DNA from: Myxococcota bacterium
GTDB lineage: Bacteria; Myxococcota_A; Polyangia; JAAYKL01
Direction of reading: 5' to 3'
Assembly (NCBI GenBank): GCA_030065855.1
Contig: JASJCT010000011.1
Coordinates: 1 to 64,000, forward strand
Length of the DNA stretch: 64,000 nucleotides
Positions 15,764 through 23,655 of this stretch are shown piece after piece. Below the pieces are notes generated by a model. It was given only the letters and a program-made list of their open reading frames with translations. It ran no database searches and was not told where the DNA came from. The translations under genes were made by a program, and so were the position numbers. Within the stretch, counting starts at the first letter, position 1, and the number at the start of each line of letters is the position of its first letter.

Positions 15764-15792
15764 TATATACTCTAGAATTGTAACGAGGGCAA
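15764..15792 (-). promoter_or_regulatory. Candidate sigma70 promoter of the membrane protein gene
   Basis: Read on the minus strand: TTGCCC, 17-bp spacer, TATATA, about 22 bp before the ATG of the four-helix membrane protein. The -10 element matches 5 of 6 consensus bases and the spacing is ideal. Confidence 0.45.
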
Positions 15793-16301
15793 TTCTCCCG
15801 CAACCCCGCACCGTTTGAGTATAAAACGCCTCTTGTTCACCGCCGGGCAACGAGATAGGTCGTATTGGGAATGATTTGAGAAATTGTTTCCTATATCTCG
15901 AAAAATAACCCCACCTAATTATTCGTAACGATGACCTCCCCCACTCCCACTTCCCCCCGGCGCTTTGCATTGCTGTAACACTTTTCAGTGTTCTAGGGGT
16001 CGATGAGGTGGTTTTCGGGCCGAGGTCGGAGAGATTCTTGAAAGATGCCGGTGTTTTCGCCCCGAGGACTGGGCTATCTCTGCACCCAGCCCGGATTTCG
16101 GTTCGGTCGGTAGAGGGTTGGTTGTGCTGATTGCTCCTGAAGGCATCTTTATTTAGTTAAGTTACAGGTGTGGATGAGATTTAAGGTGGCGCATTAGGGC
16201 ATCTTATGGCAGACGCACTTATGCCTTGGCCCTTTATTTGGATGTTTTCTTCGGCTTGATTTTCGTTCTTAGAATTCCAATTCCGCAACCCCGGTTTTTC
16301 G
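15793..16301. other. Non-coding stretch with no recognised feature
   Basis: About 500 bp without a credible gene. A 106-codon minus-strand frame at the left edge overlaps the promoter of the membrane protein and shows no family match, so it is not called. I find no tRNA, terminator or clear repeat. The region borders the accessory block that holds the RAYT element. Confidence 0.4.
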
Positions 16302-17090
16302 TTGAGCGTTGCTTTGTTTCGAGATACCCTACGCAAACCCTTCTACCGAATAGCCGGCCAAAAGGTCGAGATGGTGCTTGTAAATATTAACTGGTTGGAA
16401 AAGCTAGGAGAATTGTCGATCATCGTGGTGGGCATCCTGGTGGCCTTCTCCCTGGACTCCTGCTGGGAGGCGATCTCCGATTCGAGCAAGGAGCAGGCAT
16501 ACCTGGTGCGGCTCAAGGCCGATTTCAAAGAGAACCAGGAGCGTCTGGAGAGTACTTTAGAATTTGAGCAGCTGATCAACGACAGTATAAAAACCGCCGT
16601 GGGGCTCTTTAAAACCCCGCCAAGCGACAAGAGCGCAAACCAGCTGGCCGCGCTGATGCCCAAAATGCTCACCTTCTCCAGATTCATCCCGGTCTCGGGC
16701 ACCTATGGATCGCTCAGATACTCAGGAGACATCAAACTGCTCTCCAATGATAAGCTGAGGCAGCACCTGGTCTCCTTTGACGGGCTCTGGGAACTGGCCC
16801 AAAAGGAGCTCGATCGATTGGGGGACTGGACCTACGAGATCCTCTCTAGGCCAGTGGCCCAGGAGTTCGTGCTGGCCGAGCTCCAGCTCATCGATCCAAA
16901 CCAGCAGGGAGACCTCCTGAAGATGTACAAGGAGCAAGTGGATTTCGTGGATCTGCTGGCAGATAAGCGGTTCAGCAAGTTCATCGCGGATCTGTGGATG
17001 GGCAGCAACCGGCGCATCATCACCTACCAGGTGCTCCTCGACGAGATCAAGTGGGTTAACGCGGAGCTAGTCGAGGTGGAGGCCGGCTGA
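16302..17090 (+). CDS. Single-helix membrane protein, DUF6090-like
   Basis: 262 residues. A hydrophobic helix at about 34-52 (GELSIIVVGILVAFSLDSCWE) is followed by a long helical, charged domain (EQAYLVRLKADFKENQERL). This combination, with a GxLxAFxxDxxWE junction after the helix and a conserved EY/YL-x-RL-x-D segment, resembles the DUF6090 family, whose function is unknown. The TTG/ATG choice is unclear: the internal MVLVNINWLEKLGEL start at about residue 24 fits the family better than the upstream one. The codon usage is GC-rich and unlike the AT-rich sequence directly upstream. Confidence 0.6.
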   Translation: MSVALFRDTLRKPFYRIAGQKVEMVLVNINWLEKLGELSIIVVGILVAFSLDSCWEAISDSSKEQAYLVRLKADFKENQERLESTLEFEQLINDSIKTAVGLFKTPPSDKSANQLAALMPKMLTFSRFIPVSGTYGSLRYSGDIKLLSNDKLRQHLVSFDGLWELAQKELDRLGDWTYEILSRPVAQEFVLAELQLIDPNQQGDLLKMYKEQVDFVDLLADKRFSKFIADLWMGSNRRIITYQVLLDEIKWVNAELVEVEAG

Positions 17091-17231
17091 GTTATCACGC
17101 GCGGCCAAGCTTACCCAACTGATGCAAAAAGAGTCCGGTACTCCAGAGATCAAGGGATGCCACCTCCCTGGGCTTGACGAACCTGCGCACATCTTCGCTG
17201 GCCGCTTTCCAGTCGAGTGTCCGGATGCGCT

Positions 17232-17321
17232 CCCCGAATTTGCCCCGAAGTTGCCCCCGAAGTTGCCCCCGAAGTTGCCGCTCAGAGACACCCGAAGTTG
17301 CCGCTCAGAGACCCTGAACTT
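17232..17321 (+). repeat. Left inverted-repeat cluster of the RAYT element
   Basis: Tandem copies of a short CCCCGAAGTTG unit (at 17232, 17243, 17254) grade into two full-length units ending in GCCGCTCAGAGACCCTGAA (the last at 17291-17319). The same unit occurs in the opposite orientation in the right cluster at 18596-18789, so the transposase gene lies between inverted copies, as in REP/RAYT arrangements. Confidence 0.75.
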
Positions 17322-17381
17322 CTTTTACATAAGGCGCATTTTTTTGGAAACGATCCGCCTCGTGTGGCCGAGAAGGGGGGT

Positions 17382-18398
17382 ATGGGAAGAAGAATCCGTA
17401 CTTTCGAGCCTCATAAAGTCTATGCCGTGGTCATCCGAACGGTGGATCAACAATTTCTCTTTAAACCTGACCACGACCCAAAACACCCACTCCTCACTGC
17501 TGACTGCCCGGTCGGGGCGTTCAACAGATTCCATCAGAAAATACCGGACCCAAGCATCATCGACGTTATCGGCTCAGCTGCCGCTAGGGCTAAAGCACTG
17601 GCACCAATTCAAATTCATTGGGTGGAGTCAAACATTAACCATCTCCAAATTGGTTTCTCCGTCACTCCTGAACAACTCCCCAATATCGCTCCTTTTTTTC
17701 GCAATTTCTTCAGCTACATCGCGGTTAAGCTCAACAAGAAATGGAAGAGAAGTGGGCATGCCTTCGGCGCTTCCTACCGTGCTACCGTCTGCATTGACGA
17801 TGTGTCCGTAGAACAGCAGATGGTCTATGCAATAACGAATCCTGTCAAAGATCTTTTGGTGGAAAAAGTCAGTGAATCGCCGTTCTTTACGACTTTCCGC
17901 CATCTCGCCCGGGGGGAAAGGCTTCGGTTTTTTCGCATCGATTGGGATGGGTATCACCTTGCCGGGAGTCATCGCAAGAAGCGTCATTGTCCTCAGGACT
18001 ATGTCCAGTGGTTGGATCTTGAAATAGCCCCGATTCCGGGCCAGGAGGATTGGCCTGCTCACAAGCGCCAGGCGTGGATGCGGGCGCAAGTACGGGCGGT
18101 GGAGGAGCGGGTTCAGGAAATGCTGAGGAAAGAAGGTCGCCGAGCGATGGGCGCAGCGGCGCAGTATGAAACTGATCCCCGGGCGCGTCCGCGCCATCCA
18201 AAGGCATCTGGTGGTCAACCGCTGTGTCATTGTTCGGATCCAGAGCAACGCAAAGCATTCAAGCGTCACTGGCGAGAAATTTTGTCAGAATACCGGAAAG
18301 CCTCCAATGATTACCGGCAGGGTATGTGGGACCGGGCGTTCCCGGAAGGTACATTTAGGCCGCCCCTCATCAAACCATATATGGACGCCTGCTTCTGA
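17382..18398 (+). CDS. RAYT-like (REP-associated, Y1-type) transposase with altered HUH motif
   Basis: 338 residues. The region HWVESNINHLQIGFSVTP, then RNFFSYIAVKLNKKWKRSGHAFG, then YRATVCIDD and MVYAITNPVKDLLVEKV, follows the order of REP-associated tyrosine transposases. These resemble IS200/IS605 enzymes and act on short hairpin repeats as single strands. The metal-binding HUH reads H-L-Q here, so the second His is replaced. The C-terminal 130 residues are an extra, charged domain that I do not recognise. I start at the ATG at 17382 because it has a purine-rich AGAAGGGGGG site before it; the open frame upstream is only the translated repeat cluster. Inverted repeat clusters flank the gene on both sides. 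Confidence 0.7.
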   Translation: MGRRIRTFEPHKVYAVVIRTVDQQFLFKPDHDPKHPLLTADCPVGAFNRFHQKIPDPSIIDVIGSAAARAKALAPIQIHWVESNINHLQIGFSVTPEQLPNIAPFFRNFFSYIAVKLNKKWKRSGHAFGASYRATVCIDDVSVEQQMVYAITNPVKDLLVEKVSESPFFTTFRHLARGERLRFFRIDWDGYHLAGSHRKKRHCPQDYVQWLDLEIAPIPGQEDWPAHKRQAWMRAQVRAVEERVQEMLRKEGRRAMGAAAQYETDPRARPRHPKASGGQPLCHCSDPEQRKAFKRHWREILSEYRKASNDYRQGMWDRAFPEGTFRPPLIKPYMDACF

Positions 18399-18595
18399 CC
18401 CACTGACAGTGCTACAGCAGTAATAAAATTCCGCTCATTCGGTTGGCTCCCAGGGCACAGCTGCGCCAAATCGCTATAAAACTGAACAATGAACGTAAGT
18501 TTGAACTGGGAATCATCCCTGATTCATCAATTCGAAGCGTCCGTCTGATGAAAGATCACAAACGCAACCAATCTGACCGCTTCTCTCCAATGACA

Positions 18596-18789
18596 AACAT
18601 TCAGGGTCAACATTCAGGGTCTCTGAGCGGCAGCTCGGGGGGGCAGCTCGGGGGTCAACATTCAGGGTCTCTGAGCGGCAGCTCGGGGCGTCAACATTCA
18701 GGGTCTCTGAGCGGCAGCTCGGGGTGCGGCAGCTCGGGGGGGGCAGCTCGGGGGTCAACATTCAGGGTCTCTGAGCGGCAGCTCGGGGG
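18596..18789 (-). repeat. Right inverted-repeat cluster of the RAYT element
   Basis: Four full copies (starting at about 18609, 18656, 18692 and 18755) of a unit containing TTCAGGGTCTCTGAGCGGC followed by AGCTCGGGG, plus a partial copy at 18596 and extra GGCAGCTCGGGG pieces. On the minus strand this equals the left-cluster unit. Each unit contains two small overlapping hairpins, TCAG-GGTCT-CTGA and GAGC-GGCA-GCTC. There are no unique spacers of constant length, so it is not a CRISPR array. Confidence 0.8.
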
Positions 18790-19046
18790 ATCTGTTGCAA
18801 GCTCCCATGAGCGCGCGGCGGCGGCGACGCCATCGATTTCACTCTCTTCCTTTCACACGACGGAAGCTCTCCCTCTCGAGCCTCCTCGCCCAAAGTTTGG
18901 AGCGCCGAGGAGGTGGAAACGAACGGCACGTTTTTTCAACGATCAGGCGCTGATGGTTCAAGATGGTTTCTGGATGCCGCGATAGGTCCTGCTTGCAAGC
19001 GGTGCGCCTCCTGACAAGGTGCCGTTCGAATGGTATAGCCCTCAAC
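18790..19046. other. Non-coding stretch between repeat cluster and next gene
   Basis: The frame that reads through here from 18443 is mostly translated repeat (Ser/Gly/Leu/Gln-rich) and is rejected as a gene. I see no promoter, RNA or other element beyond the repeat cluster. Confidence 0.4.
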
Positions 19047-19727
19047 ATGTCGAGCATTCAAAAACTAAATCGCCTGGTCGAGTCTCTGTCCATCGACGGT
19101 CATCCGACCCGGCTATTTGCCGCCAAGGCAGCATACAATTTCAAACACTCCTGGTTGGAGATGGCCCAGGCGTTGGTGGAGGTGCGCAACTGCGGAGAGT
19201 GGGAGAATTGGGGGTTTGATAGTTTTCTTTCTTACTGTGAAAAAGAGCTGGGACTCAAACGCGCGGTGGTGGACAAGTTGACCACCTCTTATTACACGCT
19301 GCAAAACCATGCCCCAGAGCGTCTGCAACAGATGAGCGAGAACGCGCCCATTCCCAACTACCAATCCCTGGACTACTATTCTCGAGCCCTCGGGGAACCC
19401 CGCCTAGACGGCAATCCGTCACATGATGCGCCGCAGCAGGACTTGTCACCAGAGCTGCGTGGCCAGCTGCGGGCAGCGGTATTCGACGAAGGATGCACCC
19501 ACAAGCAGCTCAGGGAGCGATTTGATCCGGTGATTCGACCCAAGCCACTGGCCGCAGAGCAACTTGAGGCCACCAAGAAAGCCGCCGGCACAGCGCGCAG
19601 ACTGCTGGATCAATTGTCGATCGTTGAAGGCATCAGCACGCAAGCCCTTCGCGGCACCTGCGACGCGGTGGCTGCACTGCAAGACGAGCTCGACGCGCGC
19701 ATCAGGTCACTGATGGAAATCCTATGA
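19047..19727 (+). CDS. Hypothetical protein, helical
   Basis: 226 residues from the ATG at 19047 (MSSIQKLNRLVESL). I do not recognise a family. The chain is mostly helical, with an aromatic-rich segment (HSWLEMAQALVEVRNCGEWENWGFDSFLSYCEKELGL cut here into its core WENWGFDSFLSYCEKEL) that suggests a small folded domain near residues 40-80, and a C-terminal coiled part (AALQDELDARIRSLMEIL). Its stop overlaps the next small lipoprotein start (ATGA), so the two are co-translated. The upstream frame to 18963 has no support. Confidence 0.55.
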   Translation: MSSIQKLNRLVESLSIDGHPTRLFAAKAAYNFKHSWLEMAQALVEVRNCGEWENWGFDSFLSYCEKELGLKRAVVDKLTTSYYTLQNHAPERLQQMSENAPIPNYQSLDYYSRALGEPRLDGNPSHDAPQQDLSPELRGQLRAAVFDEGCTHKQLRERFDPVIRPKPLAAEQLEATKKAAGTARRLLDQLSIVEGISTQALRGTCDAVAALQDELDARIRSLMEIL

Positions 19728-19855
19728 AAACGCTGATCATTCTTGCTTTGGTCTTTTTTATGCTCGCCTGTTCGGATGGCACGGTTCAGTCCATCGGAGA
19801 GACGCGCTTGGATTTGGGGTACGACCTTGTCATTTTCGATGAAACCGGGGCATAG
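19724..19855 (+). CDS. 43-residue lipoprotein
   Basis: A short gene of 43 codons plus stop. It starts with MKTLIILALVFFMLAC, a complete lipoprotein signal peptide with lipobox MLAC, so the mature protein is only about 28 residues (CSDGTVQSIGETRLDLGYDL...). The start overlaps the stop of the upstream gene by four bases and the next gene begins 7 bp after its stop, so it sits inside a tight operon. No family is recognised. The clean lipobox and the coupling support it being real. Confidence 0.6.
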   Translation: MKTLIILALVFFMLACSDGTVQSIGETRLDLGYDLVIFDETGA

Positions 19856-19862
19856 TTATCCC

Positions 19863-20780
19863 ATGGATCAAGAAATCCGAGGAACCGTGCGTATTTGCCA
19901 CTTTTCCGACCTTCATTTGGCCTTGTCAAAACGCATCATGCCCTGGCAACTGGCCAGTAAACGCATCTTGGGCTATGCAAATCTCCGATTTAATCGGGGA
20001 AAAACCCACCAATTAGAGGTATTTCGCGCCCTGCTCGCCGAATTGGTGGCCGAACGACCCGACGCGGTCGTGGTCACCGGGGATGTTTCCAATCTGTCAT
20101 TGGGTTTCGAGTTTGCTGAGGTCGACCGGTTGTTCACCGAAGCAGGACTTGAAGCAGCCAACACAATGATAGTGCCGGGCAATCACGACCGGTACACACC
20201 CGGCGCTGATGCTGGCCGTGCCTTTGAAACAGGCATGGCCAAGTGGCTTCTTCCCCAAGACAAGTCCTATCCCCGCCTGCTGACCGTCGGCCCGGTCGCC
20301 CTGTTCGGGCTGGATACGGCAGTGTGGCGCAACCCGTTTCGGGCGGCCGGGTTCATCTCTAAAACCCAAATCGAACAGCTCCAAAAATTGCTTCAACGCC
20401 CGGAAGTAGCCAACCGCTGGCCCGTCATTGCCCTACACCACCCGCCGTTTCACCTCCCTGCTGCTCGCCTAAGGGATTATCGCGTCGGGTTGGACGGGGT
20501 TGACCATTTGATCGACGCCTTGGGCGATCGGCCTGCCACCCTGGTGCACGGCCATCTGCACCGGCTGTCACGGCGCCGTATCCAGAACCTGGACATCATC
20601 GGTGTGCCGTCCGCGTCAAACAACTCAGGGGTTGCGGGCACCCAACTCTCATTCCATTGCTTTACGTTCAAGGCGACCGGCCTGAACGAGGCCGTTGCAG
20701 TGTGCTGCTGGCCTGGTAATAGGGGTAAAAAAATGCGATTCGATCGGTTGCCTATACCTGCTGAAGTCCGCATCGATTGA
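19863..20780 (+). CDS. Calcineurin-like metallophosphoesterase
   Basis: 305 residues with all five metallophosphoesterase motifs: SDLHLAL (Asp, His), VVTGDVSN (Gly-Asp), VPGNHDRY (Asn-His-Asp), ALHHPPFH and VHGHLHR. These bind two metal ions and hydrolyse phosphoesters, often cyclic nucleotides or nucleotide-linked lipids. No signal peptide, so it acts in the cytoplasm. I chose MDQEIRG as start, directly after the small lipoprotein; the longer frame has no homology upstream of it. The substrate is unknown. Confidence 0.85.
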   Translation: MDQEIRGTVRICHFSDLHLALSKRIMPWQLASKRILGYANLRFNRGKTHQLEVFRALLAELVAERPDAVVVTGDVSNLSLGFEFAEVDRLFTEAGLEAANTMIVPGNHDRYTPGADAGRAFETGMAKWLLPQDKSYPRLLTVGPVALFGLDTAVWRNPFRAAGFISKTQIEQLQKLLQRPEVANRWPVIALHHPPFHLPAARLRDYRVGLDGVDHLIDALGDRPATLVHGHLHRLSRRRIQNLDIIGVPSASNNSGVAGTQLSFHCFTFKATGLNEAVAVCCWPGNRGKKMRFDRLPIPAEVRID

Positions 20781-20823
20781 ATGCCATGTATTTGAAATCT
20801 ATACAGAAATAGAGGAGATACCC

Positions 20824-21216
20824 ATGACTAAAAAGATCATCTCCACGACAACCGCTCCAGCAGCGATCGGACCCTACTCCCAGGCGGTCGAGGCAAACGA
20901 ACTGATCTTTGTATCCGGACAGATCGGCCTGGATCCAGGGACCAGCGCCCTAGTACCCGGTGGGATTGCAGCTGAAACCCGCCAGGCCATCGCCAACATC
21001 GAGGCCATCCTGACGGCTGCCGGCAGTGGCCTCAACCGGGTGGTAAAAGCGACAATCTTGCTCGCTGACATACGGGATTTTGCTCAGGTCAACGACATCT
21101 ATAAAGAATGGTTCGACAAGGAGCCGCCTGCCCGCGCCGCCTTTGCCGTGGCCGCCTTGCCCCTGGGCGCCCGCATCGAGATCGAAGCCATTGCATTGGC
21201 CGGTAATGGGCAGTAA
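20824..21216 (+). CDS. ridA: RidA family 2-iminopropanoate/enamine deaminase
   Basis: 130 residues, the standard RidA length. It opens with KKIISTTTAPAAIGPYSQAV and contains LIFVSGQIGLDP, VVKATILLADI and the C-terminal PARAAFAVAALPLGARIEIEAIA with the catalytic-site Arg. RidA hydrolyses reactive enamines released by PLP enzymes such as threonine dehydratase, as a trimer in the cytoplasm. The start has a strong ribosome site (GAGGAG) and the upstream extension overlaps the previous gene. It precedes era on the same strand. Confidence 0.95.
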   Translation: MTKKIISTTTAPAAIGPYSQAVEANELIFVSGQIGLDPGTSALVPGGIAAETRQAIANIEAILTAAGSGLNRVVKATILLADIRDFAQVNDIYKEWFDKEPPARAAFAVAALPLGARIEIEAIALAGNGQ

Positions 21217-21275
21217 CGCGCGACGGTTTTTGCCGGTTGAAGTGCGCGCCTCTTCGCGGTAGAGGACGGATCGAG

Positions 21276-22208
21276 ATGAAGGACCTGGGAAATAGCGATG
21301 CGCCCGGTCGCACGTCGCGCTGTGGCTATGTGGCCCTTGCCGGTGAGCCCAACGTGGGCAAATCCACCCTTGTCAACCGCATGGTCGGTGAATCCATCTC
21401 TATCGTCACTGCCAAACCACAGACGACCCGGAACAAAATTTGCGCGATTCTATCCACGCCGACCTCCCAGATCATTTTCTTGGACACCCCTGGCCTGCAC
21501 GATCCAGAGGGCTCATTGGGCGCGTACATGAACAGCGCGGCCCAATCCGCTTTCGACGAGTGCGATATCTGCCTCTGGATCATCGACGCGGGCAAGCCCA
21601 ACTGCCAGTCACAACTCGACCGTTTGAGGGATAATCTATGGCAGCGCTATGGCAACGCCGATTGCCAAGTGATCATCGCCCTCAACAAGATAGACACCCT
21701 GCGCGACAAGCATGCCCTTCTGCCCCTCATGGCAGCAGCGGCAGAGATTCCCAAAGCAGCGGCAGTCGTGCCTATTTCAGCGCTGCTCGGGGACGGTGTG
21801 GACCGCCTCCAACTGGCGCTGGAGACCCGTTTGCCCGAGGGACCAAAGCTCTTCCCGGACGATATGCTGTCAGAGCAGCAGGATCGGTTTTTCGCAGCTG
21901 AAATGATTCGAAAAACCATTACTGAACAGACCCATCAGGAGGTACCTTACGGCACGGCCGTGGTCATCGATCGGTTCGTCGAGGAGTCAAAACAGTGCGT
22001 TATTTACGCCACTATTTACGTAGAGCGCACCAGTCAGCGGGGCATCATGGTGGGCAAAGGCGGCAGCATGATAAAAAAAATCGGGACGCTCTCGCGGGAG
22101 GCGATCCGCTCATTTCTTCAATGCCCGGTGGTGCTCCACTTGCGGGTGGATGTCTCTCGGGACTGGACCAAAAACCGTCGAGAGCTGAAAAAAATGGGGT
22201 ATGAATGA
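21276..22208 (+). CDS. era: GTPase Era
   Basis: 310 residues. GTPase motifs are all present: G1 GEPNVGKST, G3 LDTPGLH, G4 NKIDTLRD, followed by the C-terminal KH-type RNA-binding domain with GKGGSMIKKIG. Era binds the 3' end of 16S rRNA and assists 30S subunit maturation. The stop overlaps the ATG of der (ATGA), giving an era-der gene pair. I use the ATG at 21276 rather than the one at 21237, which would add 13 residues with no family match. Confidence 0.95.
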   Translation: MKDLGNSDAPGRTSRCGYVALAGEPNVGKSTLVNRMVGESISIVTAKPQTTRNKICAILSTPTSQIIFLDTPGLHDPEGSLGAYMNSAAQSAFDECDICLWIIDAGKPNCQSQLDRLRDNLWQRYGNADCQVIIALNKIDTLRDKHALLPLMAAAAEIPKAAAVVPISALLGDGVDRLQLALETRLPEGPKLFPDDMLSEQQDRFFAAEMIRKTITEQTHQEVPYGTAVVIDRFVEESKQCVIYATIYVERTSQRGIMVGKGGSMIKKIGTLSREAIRSFLQCPVVLHLRVDVSRDWTKNRRELKKMGYE

Positions 22209-23608
22209 CCCGCCGTCCAAAACGACCCATTGCCGATCAGCCGCCCGTTATCGGACGTCATCCGATCATCGCGATCCTGGGTCGTCCGAATGTCGGAAAA
22301 TCCACCCTGTTTAATCGCCTGGTTGGGCGCAGCGTCGCTATTGTAGAAGATCGCCCAGGTGTGACCCGGGATCGGCTCTACGCCGAGGCGCAAATCGACG
22401 ACCGTCACGTTACGTTAGTAGACATGGGCGGATTTGAGGCAACCCCGCAAGGGCCTGTTGAAGCGGGCATTGGCGAGCAATGCCGCGTGGGTTTGGCGCA
22501 GGCAGATATTGTTTTATTCGTCATTGACGGTCGCACCCCGCCGATCCCAGGGGACTGGGATACCGCATCCCTGCTTCGCCGCAGCCAGCGGCCGAGCATT
22601 CTCGTGGTCAACAAAATCGATAGCGCGGCCTTTGCAAGCGCAGCATCAGACGCGTTTTCCCTGGGCCTGGACCCGGTCGTGATGGTGAGCGCGCTGCACG
22701 GCCGGGGCATCTCCGATCTCGAAGACAGCATCTACGCGCTGCTGCCCGATAGGTCCACATCGATCGCTAACGCCGATGCGATTGAAGCCGAGGCCGATTG
22801 CTGCAACGTGGCGATTATCGGTCGCCCAAACGCGGGCAAGTCGTCCCTCATCAACCAGCTGCTCGGGGAAAACCGGCTGCTCACCCTGGATGCGCCAGGC
22901 ACCACGCGAGACCCGGTGGACAGTCATTTCGAGCGCAATGGCAAGCAATACATCCTCGTTGATACGGCCGGCATTCGGCGCAAGCGGTCTGTTACTGCAC
23001 AAAGCCCGGAAGGCATGGCAGTGGGTGCTGCGATCCAGGCCATGGCGCGATGTCACGTGGCAGTGCTCCTCGTCGATGCCAAAGCAGGCATTGCCGAACA
23101 AGATGCCAAAGTACTCGGCTTGGCCTTGGATCGGGGATGCGCCATCGTGCTCGGCCTCAATAAATGGGATCTGGTAAAAAGAGAGGCCAGCGGGTTTCGG
23201 GAACACCTCCTCGGGCGCAGCAAGGATATCCTCTCTTTTTCAAAATGGCTGAAAGTTGTTAAGATTTCAGCACTTACAGGATTTGGAACCGATAAATTGA
23301 TCGCGAACATAGACGCGGCCTTTGCCGCGTTTTGCACCCGGGTGGCCACGAGCGACGTCAATCGATTGTTCGAGGATATCATCGATCATCATCCCCCGCC
23401 GATTCACAAGGGCAAGGCCGTCCGTCTCTACTACGCCACCCAGGCCAGCACCCGGCCCCCCACCTTTGTCGTGCATGCCAACCACCCAGAGGCCATACAT
23501 TTCTCATATAAGCGGTACATCGAAAACCGCATCCGAGACGCGTTTGACTTTCACGGCACACCGGTTCGCATTTTCTTTCGCAAGCGCAAGCGTCGGCAGC
23601 GCCCGTGA
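22205..23608 (+). CDS. der: Ribosome assembly GTPase Der (EngA)
   Basis: 467 residues with the double-GTPase layout unique to Der: domain one with GRPNVGKST, DMGGFE and NKID; domain two with GRPNAGKSS, DTAGIRRK and NKWD; and a C-terminal KH-like domain (GKAVRLYYATQ). Der assembles the 50S subunit. Both flanking genes overlap it (ATGA with era, GTGA with xseA), so translation of the three is coupled. The basic C-terminal tail is typical. Confidence 0.95.
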   Translation: MTRRPKRPIADQPPVIGRHPIIAILGRPNVGKSTLFNRLVGRSVAIVEDRPGVTRDRLYAEAQIDDRHVTLVDMGGFEATPQGPVEAGIGEQCRVGLAQADIVLFVIDGRTPPIPGDWDTASLLRRSQRPSILVVNKIDSAAFASAASDAFSLGLDPVVMVSALHGRGISDLEDSIYALLPDRSTSIANADAIEAEADCCNVAIIGRPNAGKSSLINQLLGENRLLTLDAPGTTRDPVDSHFERNGKQYILVDTAGIRRKRSVTAQSPEGMAVGAAIQAMARCHVAVLLVDAKAGIAEQDAKVLGLALDRGCAIVLGLNKWDLVKREASGFREHLLGRSKDILSFSKWLKVVKISALTGFGTDKLIANIDAAFAAFCTRVATSDVNRLFEDIIDHHPPPIHKGKAVRLYYATQASTRPPTFVVHANHPEAIHFSYKRYIENRIRDAFDFHGTPVRIFFRKRKRRQRP

Positions 23609-23655
23609 AAAAGGCCGTTTTCGTTTTATCTCGGGCGCGCTATGCTGACCCCGCC

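Noticed and set aside
15650-15970. 106-codon minus-strand frame upstream of the four-helix membrane protein.
   Set aside because: It overlaps the promoter and start of that gene in another frame and has no homology signature.
18596-18789. Possible CRISPR array because of regularly recurring 30-bp units.
   Set aside because: Units are separated by unequal, repeat-derived bits rather than unique spacers, and no cas genes are in the window.
18443-18985. 180-codon open frame running through the right repeat cluster (Ser/Gly/Leu/Gln-rich).
   Set aside because: Its sequence is the translated repeat, with no ribosome site and no family match; it merely lacks stops.
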